From positions 13,684,869-13,748,868 of the forward strand of contig OU452209.1 of assembly GCA_911728435.2 (NCBI GenBank): a stretch of DNA of 64,000 nt, in the 5' to 3' direction. A program made the translations under genes and the position numbers. Position 1 is the first letter of the stretch, and each line of letters begins with the position of its first letter. Shown here one piece after another: positions 42,374 through 53,570 of this stretch. Source of the stretch: Apoderus coryli. Taxonomy: Eukaryota > Arthropoda > Insecta > Coleoptera > Attelabidae. The notes beneath the pieces were generated by a model, which saw only the letters and a list, made by a program, of their open reading frames with translations, ran no database searches and was not told the DNA's origin.

Positions 42374-45300
42374 TCAAATAATTTTATATTTTGTTTGTTT
42401 TCTACAATTATCTAGTAAACGGTATATAAAATTTGTAATTATATAGAGAATCATACGTGTAAAAAAATAAAATAATAAAATAATACTAGAAACAAGCAGC
42501 AGCACATCTAACAGCAGGTACTGATACCAAGGTATGGCTTTGTTCTGTAAATGTGGAGCACCTTTGTGACGTAGAACGTACTCAATCCACCAAATAGCTT
42601 TATCAGTAGCGTCCATTGGGAGATCGTGAATGAGCTTGTCCAAATGTTCAACATTCTTGTGATATCTGTTCACAAATTGAAATACAACAAATGGAGTGTA
42701 TCTTTATTTAATTTTGTTACCAAAGAAAAATATATTTGACACAACAAGTAAAGGTTATTATGTGCGGGATCTTGGATCAGATCTGCTCAATGTTTCGTAG
42801 TTATCCCACGAGACAACTATCATCGATCAAGAAATGCTATCGGGAATAATTATGCCAATAGCTTCAATATAGCTGTAGAAGAATCAACAAAAAATATGGG
42901 ATCTAATAAATTTACTGTTGCTCACTTTACCCTAGTGGGTTCATCAATTATTTCTAGAAGAACATGTGTTAGAATTATGTTGGGAGCAAACAGGTTCGCA
43001 GTGCTGTTTACAAACACAATGTTGTAGCTTTTTCATTATAAATACATGAAACTCACCTTTGGTAATTCTCCATAATCTCGGTAACTGTCTTCATCAATAT
43101 TTCCGTAGTAATTGAACGTATATCAATGGATTTTCCTATTCCATGCCTTACACAGTTGTCAATATTAGACAGTTGGTCCGCGAATATTGGAATACCGATA
43201 ATAGGTGTACGGCTAGCAATAGCTTCTTCAACTGATTGTAAACCACCTTGAGTTATGAATAGTTTTACTTTTGGATGAGCTACAAATAAAGATAATTATT
43301 GTCAGATAAAAAGAAATAACACTTATTAAAAATATATAGTTCGGACGATGATTTAAAGCTTATTTTACTCTTTCATCGTTAAGTTTTCCAACAATATTTA
43401 TTGTACATACCCAGTAAAGTCGTTTGTGCTATCCATTTACCAATGTGGACGTTTGGTGGTTTATCTAGCATTGTATCATTTTCCCATTTCCATACAACAT
43501 TGTAGGGCAACTTGCGAAATGCAGATTTTATTATTTGCAGTGTACGCTGTGAAAGCCTTACGCTTTTCACATTCGATCCCAGGCTGAAGTAGATAACGTC
43601 AGTTTCCGAATGTTTCAAAAACATTTCAGTCGTCTGCAAATTATTTTTAAACGGATTATTTGTAATTTTAGCACTATAGATTTTTTATAAAGGGTCTCCC
43701 ATGATTCGACGGGCATAGTTTAAAGGAGTTGTCTCCTTGTATGTGATAATATTGTAACAAAACAAAGACACGCAGCAATAGAATTTACTTTTGTCCTACC
43801 CTGTATATATATTTAGGTAATTTTGGATATTTTCTCTTAGTTTTATAGATTTATACCTAACATGTCTAGAAGTCTAATCTTTAACACAACATCTGTAAGT
43901 AATAAAAATATTATCTTGGGTGCCTGTGATAAAGAATTTGTACCTAGAAAAAGACCTTTTTTCAAGTCGAAACGTAATAAACACTCTGTAAAGATAAAGA
44001 GGACTAGTAACAGATGGCTATGTTTTCTTGTTCGAAGAATGCCATGTTTTAAATACAGAGTGGTCATTTAACATTCAAGATTCTCGAAACGCCTTCATGT
44101 AAATTAAATGTCGGACTTTTATTATTATATACAGAAGCAAATTGGAGGGTGTCACGGTTTCCCATATCAAATAATATATACAGGGCGAATAAAAAAACAA
44201 TGGGTTTTTGTCCAGTTATAAAAACGTATTGTTGCTTGCTTTACAAATGGTAGTGACTGGTTAATCTTTCCAATGAACTCCAACATAAGATACCTAAGTA
44301 TCAACAATTATTATTACAGTCGACATAAAAATGTATTTTCTTTCTAAGACGTCAACTACTATTCACCTTGTAGCTGTATTTGTATAGGAATATATTTTAA
44401 AAATGGTCTTTTCTTATTGGCCATTTGTCTTTCTGTAGTACCTATTTGTCATTGTTATGAGGCAATTTTGGAAAGGCGATAGGATTTTCAATTTAGATTC
44501 GTTTTAGTCTTGGTAGAGTCTAGATGTGATTTCCAATTTTATAGAGTTTAATTAAATATTTTAATTTGTTTTTTTTTTTTTTGGAATTAGAAGATTTCTC
44601 AGTTAAGAACCATTTTCTAGTTTTTGTTTTAAAGTATACCACTATAAAGACTAAGTTCATTTCATTTTATTCTGAAATAGCGAATTGTATAAAGTTTCTT
44701 AAATGGTGGAACGATATCAGGTAACTTTTGCAATAATTTGATCCTCCTCTCTTTGTCGATACCTCTTGGAGCTAATCTGACAATTGGGTTTGGTAAGGTT
44801 TCTGTTAAACGTTTTTCTAGGAAAAAGTTAAGTTCAATTAGGTAATCCTCCACCAAATTTAGTTTTATAATACAGATTTCTAGAGCCCCTTCTAAAATGA
44901 ACTTCAACAAAATTGGCTAAATAAGGTATTGGCGTAATTTTATTCATTTTGAATCGTGAAGAAAAATCAATAACATCATGGAAGTTATTAAGATTCATCT
45001 CAAGCACGTCTACCCTGGAATTATTATATTTTTTATACACAATTTAAAATCTTCAAAATCTAGAACCTTCCCTGTTTGCTTTAATGACTTTTCCACCTGA
45101 TGATGGAAAGAGTCTGCAGACATGAAAGTGTGATCAGTTTGTAAATACTTGAATTTTAATAAGTTTAGATTTACTTCCAATGAGTTAATCAAATAAACCA
45201 AAAAACTGTAGGTACATAGGGCCCAATTCTTATTCTGCGATGCGCAATTATCTAGCCAAATTGTTATTTCTTTGGCATCACGGTGCACCAAAAAGAAATT

Positions 45301-48300
45301 GTAAAATGTTGATATTATGTCAGATTTACTTCTTCCAGCCAACCCTTAACGCCAAATTATAGCGACGGGCTTATATACTTAATACTACACTTTACAAATT
45401 CAAAACAAACCACTCAAACTGAGAGCAATAAATACTAAACGGAAGACAAATCTACTTCTAGAATACAATGGAATTCTAACCTCACGTTTATCATTTTGTA
45501 TCCTATGTGTTGCACCTTACTGCGAGATACCAAGTCCAAATGTCGTAACTAACATGTTTTATTGCAGATAAGACAAACTGACCTAGTACTAGGAGATACG
45601 ACTTTTTGATCTGGTAAACGGTGAATTTTTGCAGATACGACAAAACAATATGACTTAAAATCACAATTTCTAATACAGATACGACTTCTAGACCTAGTCT
45701 AGTAAATAGAGATTGCCTTTGTGTACCAAAATCTGGTTTAACCCAAAAAGCGCATTTTTTGCAGATACGACTTCCTGTCTTAGCAGGGCAGTTTATTAGC
45801 AACAAAAAATTAAAATATGGATAACGGCGCGTTGTAGTGAACTTCCTGAATTCGGATAGATTTCAAAGAAGCCTCAAAAAATACCTGTACCTGTCTGTAT
45901 ACAACTCAAAATTGCATTGACGATTTTTTACTGTTTACAAAGTTATCAAACCTAAACTTTAAACAAATACAATTTGTGTAATTGCACAATAATAGTTTAA
46001 TACTCAACACCCTCTAACTATTGTAATAAGTGAGATCCCATGGTGGACCTCGAATTTGAATCACCATGTATAATGCACGTGTACCGGGTTTTGCGGAAAA
46101 CAAATACCCTTAAAAATATCCGAGTTGGGGCCGCTGTATTTACAGAAATATTGTGTACTTTGATTTTGTCCCCTTCCTATTTATATTTTCATAGGAATTT
46201 AATTAGGAAAAACTTAGCATGTATATTACAATGTAAATATAGAAAAAAAATATCTTACACTATCCAGTCTTTGTGTGCTCTTTTCATATTTCATGAAACC
46301 CAACTCTACAACCTTAGGTGTCATTGGAATTTGCGCATGGAAAAACGGATGTCTATTTAGCAAAAGTACACTAACATTTCTTTGAATATCACCAAGATAT
46401 GGAAGATTTTTGCCTAAATATTTCTTCACTATTTGATCATCTTCTGGCAGTATCACAAAATTGAAATGCCAAATGTCATACAGCCAATATATTACTGACA
46501 TAAGGCGTTCGGCAAAGTTCATATCGTAGCTTACCTGAAAATAATTGAATCACTGGTGATTTTCCATTAAACGTTTGATATATTTCAGAACCTTCACTAT
46601 TGGAGTTATGCAGATTGTGGGTAATATTTTTGAGTATCTTTTTGTTTTCAAGCCCAGATGTTTCATTACGTATGAACAATATCTGGCACTGGTGTGCCCC
46701 TTATTGTTTAATATATTTTCTGACGATCTCATAAAATGTGTCTTTGTAATAGGCCCTCACTCCTGTCATATTCTAGATTGAAGGATCCCCTCGGCCGGAT
46801 TTGACAAGTTAGGAACTTGGGAGTGGTATTTAACGCACAGATGATTTTCTTGCCTCATGTCGACACAATTGTAGCGTCTGCTTCCCAAATGCTTGGATTC
46901 ATCATGAGAAATTGCAAGGAATTTCTGAATACATTGAAATTATTTTATTTTACTTATGTTCGTTCAAGACTTGAATTTTCGTCCTTGATTTAAATAAATG
47001 TCACGGCTATATTAGCGGGATCATATTGCGTGTCCAAGAATATGTGCTCCACTCAAAGTCATGGAAAATTATTCCCTGATGATGCGTCATTACCAAAAAT
47101 TGAGCAAAACGGGCTACTGCGTATCATTTTGTCTACTTGGAAAAATTTTTACAAAATTCTGTAAAGAATTCAGAATGATAACAAATTCCGAGTTTTTTAC
47201 AGAATTCGGTTAATTTTTTACTGAATCACATCCCAAATTTCCCAGTTTTTCCATAGAATTTTGTCAGAATAATAAAAAATTCCGAGATTTTTTACAGAAT
47301 TCGGTAAAAAAGTCACGGAATTCTGAGTTTCAGTAAACAAAAGTTAGAATTATAAAAAAAATCGAGTTTTTTACAGAATTCTGCAAAAAACTCAGAATGA
47401 TAACAAATTCCGAGTTTTTTTACAGAATTCGATAAAAAAGTCACGGAAATCCCCGTTTTTTTACAGAGTCTAGTTAACAAAAGTCAGAATGAAAAACAAT
47501 TCCGACTTTTTTACAGAATTCTGCTTGCCAAATTCAGAATTTGTTTACAGAATTCAGTAAAAAAATCTCATAATTTCCAGTTTTTTTTACAGAATTTAGT
47601 AAACAAAAATCAGAATGTTACACAATTCCGAGTTTTTTACAGAATTCTGTTTTAAAAAGTCAGATTAACAATATCTGAGTTTTTTTTAAAAGATTTTGGT
47701 AAAAATGTCACAGAATTTATAGTTTTTTCCAGAATGAAAAAAGTCAGAATGATAACAATTCCTAGTTTTGTTACAGAATTCTGCGAAAAAAGTCAGAATT
47801 GAAAAATCCCTACTTTTTTTTTATAGAATTCTGCAAAAAAGTGAGAACGATAAAAAACTCCGGGTATTTTTTATAGAATTCGGTAAAAAACCTACAGAAT
47901 TCGAAGTTTTCTTACACAATCTGATAAAAAAAAGTCAGACTTATTAAAAATTCCGAGTTTTTTTTACAGAATTCTGCAAAAAAGGTCAGAATGATACAAA
48001 ATTCCTAATATTTTTTACAGCATTCTGAAAAAAAATCAGATAACAAATTCGGAGTTTTTTTACAGAATTTGGTAAACCAAAGTCAGAATGATAAAAGATT
48101 CACAGTTTTTTCACAGAATTCTGCAAAAAAGTCGAAACGATAAAAAGTTCCAGAATTTACCAAAAAAATGTCAGAATGAGTCAAAATTTTCAGAATTGAA
48201 AAATTCAGTTTTTTTTACAGAATTCTGTAAAAAAGTCAAAATGAAAAATAATTTAATTTTTTAGAGAATTCTGTAAAAAAGTAAAAAAAAAATTTTTGCA

Positions 48301-49766
48301 GGATTTTGGAAACAAATCAGAATTAAATAAAAATATTTTGCATGGCCCTTCTATACGCTTTCATAATTTTACAATTAGAATTAAAACGAAAATAAGGAAT
48401 CTTACCGGTAGCATATGGTCAGGGTTCAGTACAGGATGAGCTGGATTTCCAATCGCAATGTATTCTGCTGTTCCAGTTGCAAATGAGGATATTCCTACTA
48501 GCGGGCAATTATAATATGCACTGAAGGCCGTTAGAGCGGGAGGCATCCATTCTACAATTGCAAGATCAAAGTGTTTTTGTTCTCGTAGAAGTCTTCTAGT
48601 TGAATTATGCGAAAGAGTCAGTTCACCAACCTCAAAAAATACAAAAAACTTATGAAATTCGTGAAAATATGGTATAATTCAGGGTTTTTTCTTTTTTTGA
48701 AGGCGGAGAAGTTTAGATGCAATAAAACAGAGAAAAAATGTTTAATATCCATGGCTATGAGGTATCTTTCTGAAACCACATGTCTGCAACATTAATAGCT
48801 CCAATTTGAGGCATAAAAAAAGTCTCTATACCGCTCGCCGTTAACTTTAACGTTCTGACTATCATCATTTCTGAGGAAATATTGGCCAATGATACCACCG
48901 GCAAATAAAGCACATCAAACGCCGACTTTTCTCGGTGTTTCGACATTTTCTTTTAAATTATCATCATTTCAATTACGGCAATTCTGCTCATTCATTGAAC
49001 AAATGTTTCAAATTAAATTTTGGATCTATAGAAGTGATTCCTTAAGGCTATTAACCGAAATTTCTTTCAGTCTTGCCAATTTGAAGTTTTCCGCCTTCAG
49101 AACATTTTAAATTTTTATACAAGCTTTATTACAAACCATTGAAACAAGGTTTTTCAGATTGGTGGTCTTTTGACACGCGTCTAGCATCGTGCTTTTCTGA
49201 GTTATATTTATCACCCTCTCTTCAACATCTGGACGACGTAGAAAGTTTGTATAAAGATCATTTAGCGAATACTCGGTTAAATTTGTCAGCGTTGGGTCGT
49301 TTAGTGGATTGACTGCTAGAACATGGACCTTAAACAAAAAATTACAATAAAGGCAAACATTTACAATTTGGTATATAAGATAGTCTGTGACCAAGGTGGT
49401 CAATATTTGATGACTGGTTGAGTCAAAAGCCTTCCGATAGTCGATCTAGGTCATCGAGAGATTCCGCTTAAACTGCACAGAATCCTCCGTGACAGTTTGA
49501 TCTATCAGTAAGCATTCACTACAGCCAGCAACACCACTCTTTGACCCAATTCTTTCCCCAAAAATAGACTATCCTTTCATGAATTTACAAATTATACTGA
49601 CCTCATGACCACGAAGAGACAAACTTTTCCAAATATGTTGGAATACCTTTTGGTGACTCACTGAAGTAACTATAGCAGCAAACAGAATCTTTTCACCATC
49701 TGTATTCGTGACAAAACATAAAATTGAAATGAAAATAATAATTTTTAATACACATGCCATGTGCAT
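42374..49766 (-). CDS. UGT: UDP-glycosyltransferase, complete 7-exon gene, 531 aa
   Basis: Transfers sugar from UDP-sugar to small lipophilic molecules; an ER membrane enzyme with its active site in the lumen. Exons: 49602-49766, 49137-49328, 48406-48630, 46259-46534, 43411-43633, 43057-43279 and 42374-42665. All introns are GT-AG, and the joins keep frame (phase 0, 0, 0, 0, 1, 0), giving 532 codons with stop. Residues 1-24 form a signal peptide. His38 (VSHQ) is the likely catalytic base, and Asp in FDLAIVEW its partner. FITQGGLQSVEEA to FADQ (about 368-396) fits the UGT signature. A membrane anchor lies near 482-510 and the tail KYKII is a KxKxx retrieval signal. Length is normal. Introns hold transposon debris. 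Confidence 0.93.
43700..43806 (-). mobile_element. Mariner end in UGT intron 4
   Basis: gaatttacttttgtcctaccctgta at 43782-43806 is the inverted counterpart of 40405-40430. The preceding 80 bp contain gacgggcatagt, resembling attgcccgtccg at 40432. Only the end of an element is present. Confidence 0.65.
44090..44700 (-). repeat. Repeat copy in UGT intron 4, inverted relative to 39560-40140
   Basis: This is the 3' non-coding part of the element encoding the protein at 44662-45345. It contains an internal tatacagggcgaataaa motif near 44178. See 39560-40140 for shared blocks. Confidence 0.85.
44662..45345 (-). pseudogene. Transposase-like protein with W-x-D-x-C-x2-Q-N-x-N motif, in UGT intron
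   Basis: Minus-strand coding remnant in three overlapping frames. It begins MAGRSKSDIISTFYNFFLVH, then EITIWLDNCASQNKNWALCT, KYLQTDHTFMSADSFHHQVE and VLDFEDFKLCI. It continues after a frameshift with NFHDVIDFSS and VEVHFRRGSRNLYYKT, and ends with RLAPRGIDKERRIKLLQKLP and LYTIRYFRIK. Motif order D-x-C-x2-Q-N-x-N, then H-x-F/S-x-x-A/D-x-x-H, matches 19982-20640. It is probably an RNase H-fold integrase/transposase-like protein of an insect repeat family. The first half may be missing. Its host position is intron 4 of the UGT. Confidence 0.65.
45560..45775. repeat. Interspersed cagatacgac motifs
   Basis: cagata(c/a)gac occurs four times at intervals of about 44-85 bp (near 45568, 45632, 45677 and 45762). 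It lies in UGT intron 4, upstream of the transposase-like frame, with no coding assignment. Confidence 0.4.
46560..47085 (+). pseudogene. Non-LTR RT fragment in UGT intron 3
   Basis: The plus-strand text reads CPLLFNIFSDDLIKCV, then, after frame changes, RNLGVVFNAQMIFLPHVDTI, SASQMLGFIMRNCKEF and RLEFSSLI. These correspond to the motif-B end and post-RT region of a jockey-like element. No catalytic YADD is seen. The orientation is opposite to the UGT. Confidence 0.7.
47130..48320. repeat. Palindromic-unit satellite array 1, UGT intron 3
   Basis: About 1.2 kb of diverged units, each centred on ttttacagaattctgtaaaa or a close variant, a self-complementary sequence around GAATTC. Linkers resemble agtcagaatgat and aaaaattccgag. 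Spacing is irregular, roughly 45-65 bp. The array ends with attttgcatggcccttct about 60 bp before UGT exon 3. The same array type lies at 51480-53350 beside a UGT exon-3 pseudo-copy. Confidence 0.88.
49405..49540 (-). pseudogene. R2/RTE-style RT remnant in UGT intron 1
   Basis: The minus-strand reading gives LLIDQTVTEDSVQFKRNLSM and IDYRKAFDSTSHQIL, where IDYRKAFDS is RT motif A with its Asp. One stop precedes IDY. It is about 40 codons long and inserted in the UGT sense direction between exons 1 and 2. Confidence 0.65.
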
Positions 49767-49852
49767 GATCTAACTATTGTATGGACAAATTGAACCACTT
49801 ATTGCTAATGATTTTTTAAATTATCCAAAGGTACTAAAAATTATAATTCACC

Positions 49853-49934
49853 AAAAATAATTACAAAAATTTGTTGTCGATAAGATAAACTTTGACCTTT
49901 ATCTTATCGACAACAAATTTTTGTAATTATTTTT
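49853..49934. repeat. Perfect 37-bp hairpin upstream of the UGT start
   Basis: 49853-49889 and 49898-49934 are exact reverse complements around an 8-bp loop (ctttgacc). The hairpin lies 87-168 bp upstream of the UGT start codon, in the expected promoter or 5' UTR region. It may be a tiny foldback element or a regulatory structure. Confidence 0.9.
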
Positions 49935-50895
49935 AGTAAACTTTTTAATATACCAACTTAAGGCGCGAATAGCTCTCCATACACCAAATTTATCCTTCTG
50001 TTTATTTTTGTAAATAATGAGCAGGAGCGTGTAGTTCAGGGTCGAAAGAAAACCACTGCCTTAAATAAAATAACAAACTATTGTAAATACCGATATTTTT
50101 TTAGTATGGCGGTTTGTAGCTTATTACTCTACTAAGGTAAGTGGTCAGCAAGCCTCTAGAGCTCTTATGCTACACAACACGTATCCATCTTGCACGATTT
50201 CATGCCCACATGAGTTCCTTGTGTTGGCTTCTGATAGCGGAGCATTCTGTTAGTCGGTGATCAGGAGTTTCTTCCATTTCCCTACATAATCTGCATTCGT
50301 CATCCTCTTCCAGACCTAATGTTGCCAGTTGTCTCCTAAGGCGAAAATGCTCTATGAGAATACGTAGCCCGAGCTCCAAACAGAATTTGGGTTTCTCATA
50401 GTTAAAAATTCCAAGGAATTTCTTGTAGTATATATATATAAGTCCCGGAAGATTTTGCCAGACAGAGGTCATCTATACAATCTCCAGAAACGTTATTGGA
50501 AAAGATCTTTTAACAACTCTGCTGCAACTTACAATCCAGTTATTATGCAGCTGCTGCTCTTCAATATTAGAAACTCTATTGTTGTAGTCGGTAATGGAAT
50601 CTTCGGTTCCATTTCTTTTCCACATCAGTGCATATACATGACCCTCTGCCATGGCAACGTCGTTTTGAATCCTTGAATCCTCATCCGTATGAAGCACTGC
50701 AGAAAGAAGAGTCATTGCTTTCACTCCATTGCTTCTAGTCGCCTTAGGTACGATAAAACTGCAATTGCTTCAGTTATTTGAAGCTTACAAGGGATTCTGG
50801 CATCTTCTGTGGATTTTTTAGGGGGAGATTTCAAAAATATTGCTACCGACATAGGAGGTGTTTTTCAGGATCTAAATCAAAGACCTCAATTCAAA
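49935..50895. other. UGT upstream flank
   Basis: It contains the retroelement tail at 50200-50472. A frame at 50473-50724 on the minus strand adjoins it and may be part of the same element, though without clear motifs. The rest is unassigned. Confidence 0.4.
50200..50472 (-). pseudogene. Non-LTR retrotransposon C-terminal zinc-knuckle region
   Basis: The minus-strand frame has LRILIEHFRLRRQLATLGLE, then DDECRLCREMEETPDHRLTE and C. The G/E-H-x-R-L-R-R-x-L and C-x2-C-x8-H-x4-C pattern is the region after RNase H in R1/I-type non-LTR elements. Catalytic domains are absent. Confidence 0.75.
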
Positions 50896-51430
50896 TATAC
50901 AGGGTGGCATTTCAAAGTTATGTTGTTTGAATGGCATACACTATATTTTATTACATTTTTGAATTAAGTACGTAAAATAAAAGAAGAATTTCGCACGGGT
51001 TCCCTTTACTAAATCCAGAATTTTTTGATTTATTTTAATTTATCTTCTATCAAAAATATACTGTTTTCTAACCGTATCCTCTATTCCACGGTACTCCTAC
51101 TCGAAAAGTTTCTGAGCTTTTGAATAGTAATAGTACTGCTTGGCGCATTTTTAAAGACAACTTGTTATAACCATACCACATCCAACGCGTTCAGGCACTT
51201 ATTCCTGCTGATTTTCCTCCACATTTGGCATTCCATCAAAGGCTTCTGCACAAAATTGTTGAAATATCTCAACTACTGATTTTGATATTGTTTACTGATG
51301 AAGCGAGTTTTTCAAGAAATGCAATAAGGAATTTTCATAATAACCATTTATGGTGTGATCAAAATCTGCATGCGATATTTGAAGATCATATTATCAACAT
51401 CAGTTCACGTTGAACGTTTGGAAAAAAATA
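50896..51430 (+). pseudogene. Mariner-like transposase fragment with left end
   Basis: It starts with an element end, tatacagggtggcatttc, at about 50897. From about 51100 the plus-strand reading has LLNSNSTAWRIFKDNLL, IQRVQALIPADFPPHLAFHQ, then LILFTDEASFSRNAIRNFHN and LWCDQNLHAIF. FTDEASF carries the first catalytic Asp. The fragment stops at 51420 exactly where the palindromic array and its atggcccttct motif begin. Confidence 0.8.
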
Positions 51431-53350
51431 TTTTGCATGGCCCTTCTGCGCTACTGCTCAAGGCAACCTAATCTATCATTCTATAATATTGTAATATTTG
51501 TATAAAATAATTCTGTAAAAAAAGTCAGGATTGAAATTTTGAGATTTTTGCAGAATTCTGCAAAAAAAGTCACTATGATTAAAAATTTCCAGTTTTTTTT
51601 CAGATGTCAGTAAAAAAAGTCAAAAAATCCGAGTTTTTTACAGAAATCGTTAAAAAACTCAGAATGATAAAAACTTCCGAGCCTTTTTACGCTGCGCTAT
51701 TGCTCAAGTCAACATAATCTGTCATTCTACAATATTGTAATATTTGTACGAAAGAATTCTGTAAAAAAAAATTAAAATTGAAATTTCGAGATTTTCGAGA
51801 TTTTAGAGAATTAATCATTCTATAATATTGAAATATTTGTACGAAAGAATTCTGTAAAAAAACCCAGAATTGAAAAATTTCGAGTTTTTTTACAAATTTC
51901 AGTAAAAAAATTAAAAATCTTCAAGTTTTTTTTTTCAGAATTTGTTAAAAAAAGTCACAATAATAAAAAATTCAGTTTTTTTGCAAATTTCTGGGAAAAA
52001 AGGAAGAATTGAAAAATTCACAGTGTTTTTTATAAAATTCAGTAAAAAAAGTTGAATGATAAACAATTCCGAGTTTATTTGCAGAATTCGGAAAAAAGTC
52101 AGAATAATAAAAAATTACAGGTTTTTTACAGAAGTTAGTAAAAAAGTCAAAAAATTCGGAGTTTTTTTTATAGAATTTGTTAAAAAAACTGTTCTGTAAA
52201 AAAAGTTAGAATTGAAATTTCGAGATTTTTGCAGAATTCTGCAAAAAAGTCAGAATGATTAAACACTTCCAGTTTCTTTTACAGAAGTCAGCAAAAAAAG
52301 TCAACAAATTCCGAGTTTTTTTTACAAAATTCTGCGGAAAAACTAAGAATTGAAAAATTCCGAGTTCTTTTTACAGAATTCCGCAAAAAAGTGAAAATTT
52401 TCCGAGTTTTTTACAGAGTTCTATTGCTCAAGTCAACCTAATCTATCATTCTATAATATGGAAATATTTGTACGAAAAAAATGTGTAAAAAAGTCAGAAT
52501 TGAAATATTTGTACGAAATAATTCTGTAGAAAAATTTAAATTTGAAAAATTCTGAGTTTTTTTAGGAAATTCTGTAAAAGAAGTCAGAATGATAAAAAAT
52601 TGCGATTTTTTTGCAGAATTCTTCAAAACAGTTTTTTCAGAATTCTGTGAAAAAACTAAGAATTGAAAAATTCCAAGATTTTTTACAGAATTCCACAAAA
52701 AAAAAATAAATTTCTAAAAAAACTATTTTGTATGGCCCTTCGACGCTTCGAGTCAAGCTAATCTATCATTCTGCGAAAAAAGGAAGAATTGAAAAATTCA
52801 CAGTAAAAAAAGTTAGAATGATAAACAATTCCGTGTTTTTTTGCCGAATTTGGAAAAAAGTCAGAATAATAAAAATATTCCAGGTTTTTTACAGAATTTG
52901 TTAAAAAAACTGTTCTGTGAAAAAAGTCAGAATAGAAATTTCGAGATTTTTGCAGAATTCTACAAAAAAATTCAAATTTGAAAAATTCTGATTTTTTTAG
53001 GAAATTCTGTAAAAAAAGTCACATTGATAAAAAATTGCGATTTTTTTGCAGAATTCCTCAAAAAAGTTTTTTTCAGAATTCGTTAAAAAAACTAAGAATT
53101 GAAAAATTCCGAGATTTTTTACAGAATTCCACAAAAAAGTAAATAAATTTCTAAAAAAATATTTTGTATGGCCCTTCTACGCTGCTCAAGTCAAACTACT
53201 ATATCATTCTATAATATTTGTACGAAAGAATTGTACGAAAAGTCAGAATTGAAAAATTCTGAGTTTTCCTTTACAAAATTCTGTAAAAAAGTAAGAATTG
53301 AAAAATTCCGAGTTTTTTTTACAGAATTCTGCAAAAACAGTAATGATAAA
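51430..53350. repeat. Palindromic-unit satellite array 2
   Basis: About 1.9 kb of the same GAATTC-centred units as 47130-48320. It is subdivided by a longer module, tttgcatggcccttct, followed by gctcaa-tcaac-taatctatcattctataat, at about 51432, 51700, 52430, 52730 and 53165. These give a loose higher-order pattern. The last module ends at 53349 next to the UGT exon-3 pseudo-copy. Confidence 0.88.
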
Positions 53351-53423
53351 AAATATTTTGTAGGGCCTTTCTACGCTTTTGTAATTTTACAATTAGAATT
53401 AAAGGGAAAATAGGGAATCTTAC

Positions 53424-53570
53424 AGGTAGCAGATGGTCAGTACAGAATGAGCTGAGTTTCCAATAGCAATGTATTCTGCTGTTCCAGTTGTGAATGTGGA
53501 TATTCCTGCCAGCGGGCAATTATAATATGCACTCAAGGCCGTTAGAGTGTGATGCATTCATTCTACCAAT
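53424..53570 (-). pseudogene. UGT exon-3 pseudo-copy
   Basis: Nearly the same sequence as 48406-48550, ending in the same splice donor gtaagattcc. Translation gives VE-stop-MHHTLTALSAYYNCPLAG, then ISTFTTGTAEYIAIGNSAHS. The Trp codon of VEW is TGA, and codons near the end (NPDHM) are partly deleted. The donor-side flank and palindromic array match those of the real exon 3, so exon and intron were duplicated together. Confidence 0.9.

Noticed and set aside
40405..43806. A mariner carrying UGT exons 5-7 as cargo
   Set aside because: The two ends are equally well explained by independent insertions in opposite orientation. No TA duplication can be assigned, and the exons belong to an intact, continuous host gene.
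48755..49110. An additional UGT exon between exons 2 and 3
   Set aside because: The frames here do not resemble UGT sequence, and exon 2 joins exon 3 directly in phase 0 to give the expected protein length.
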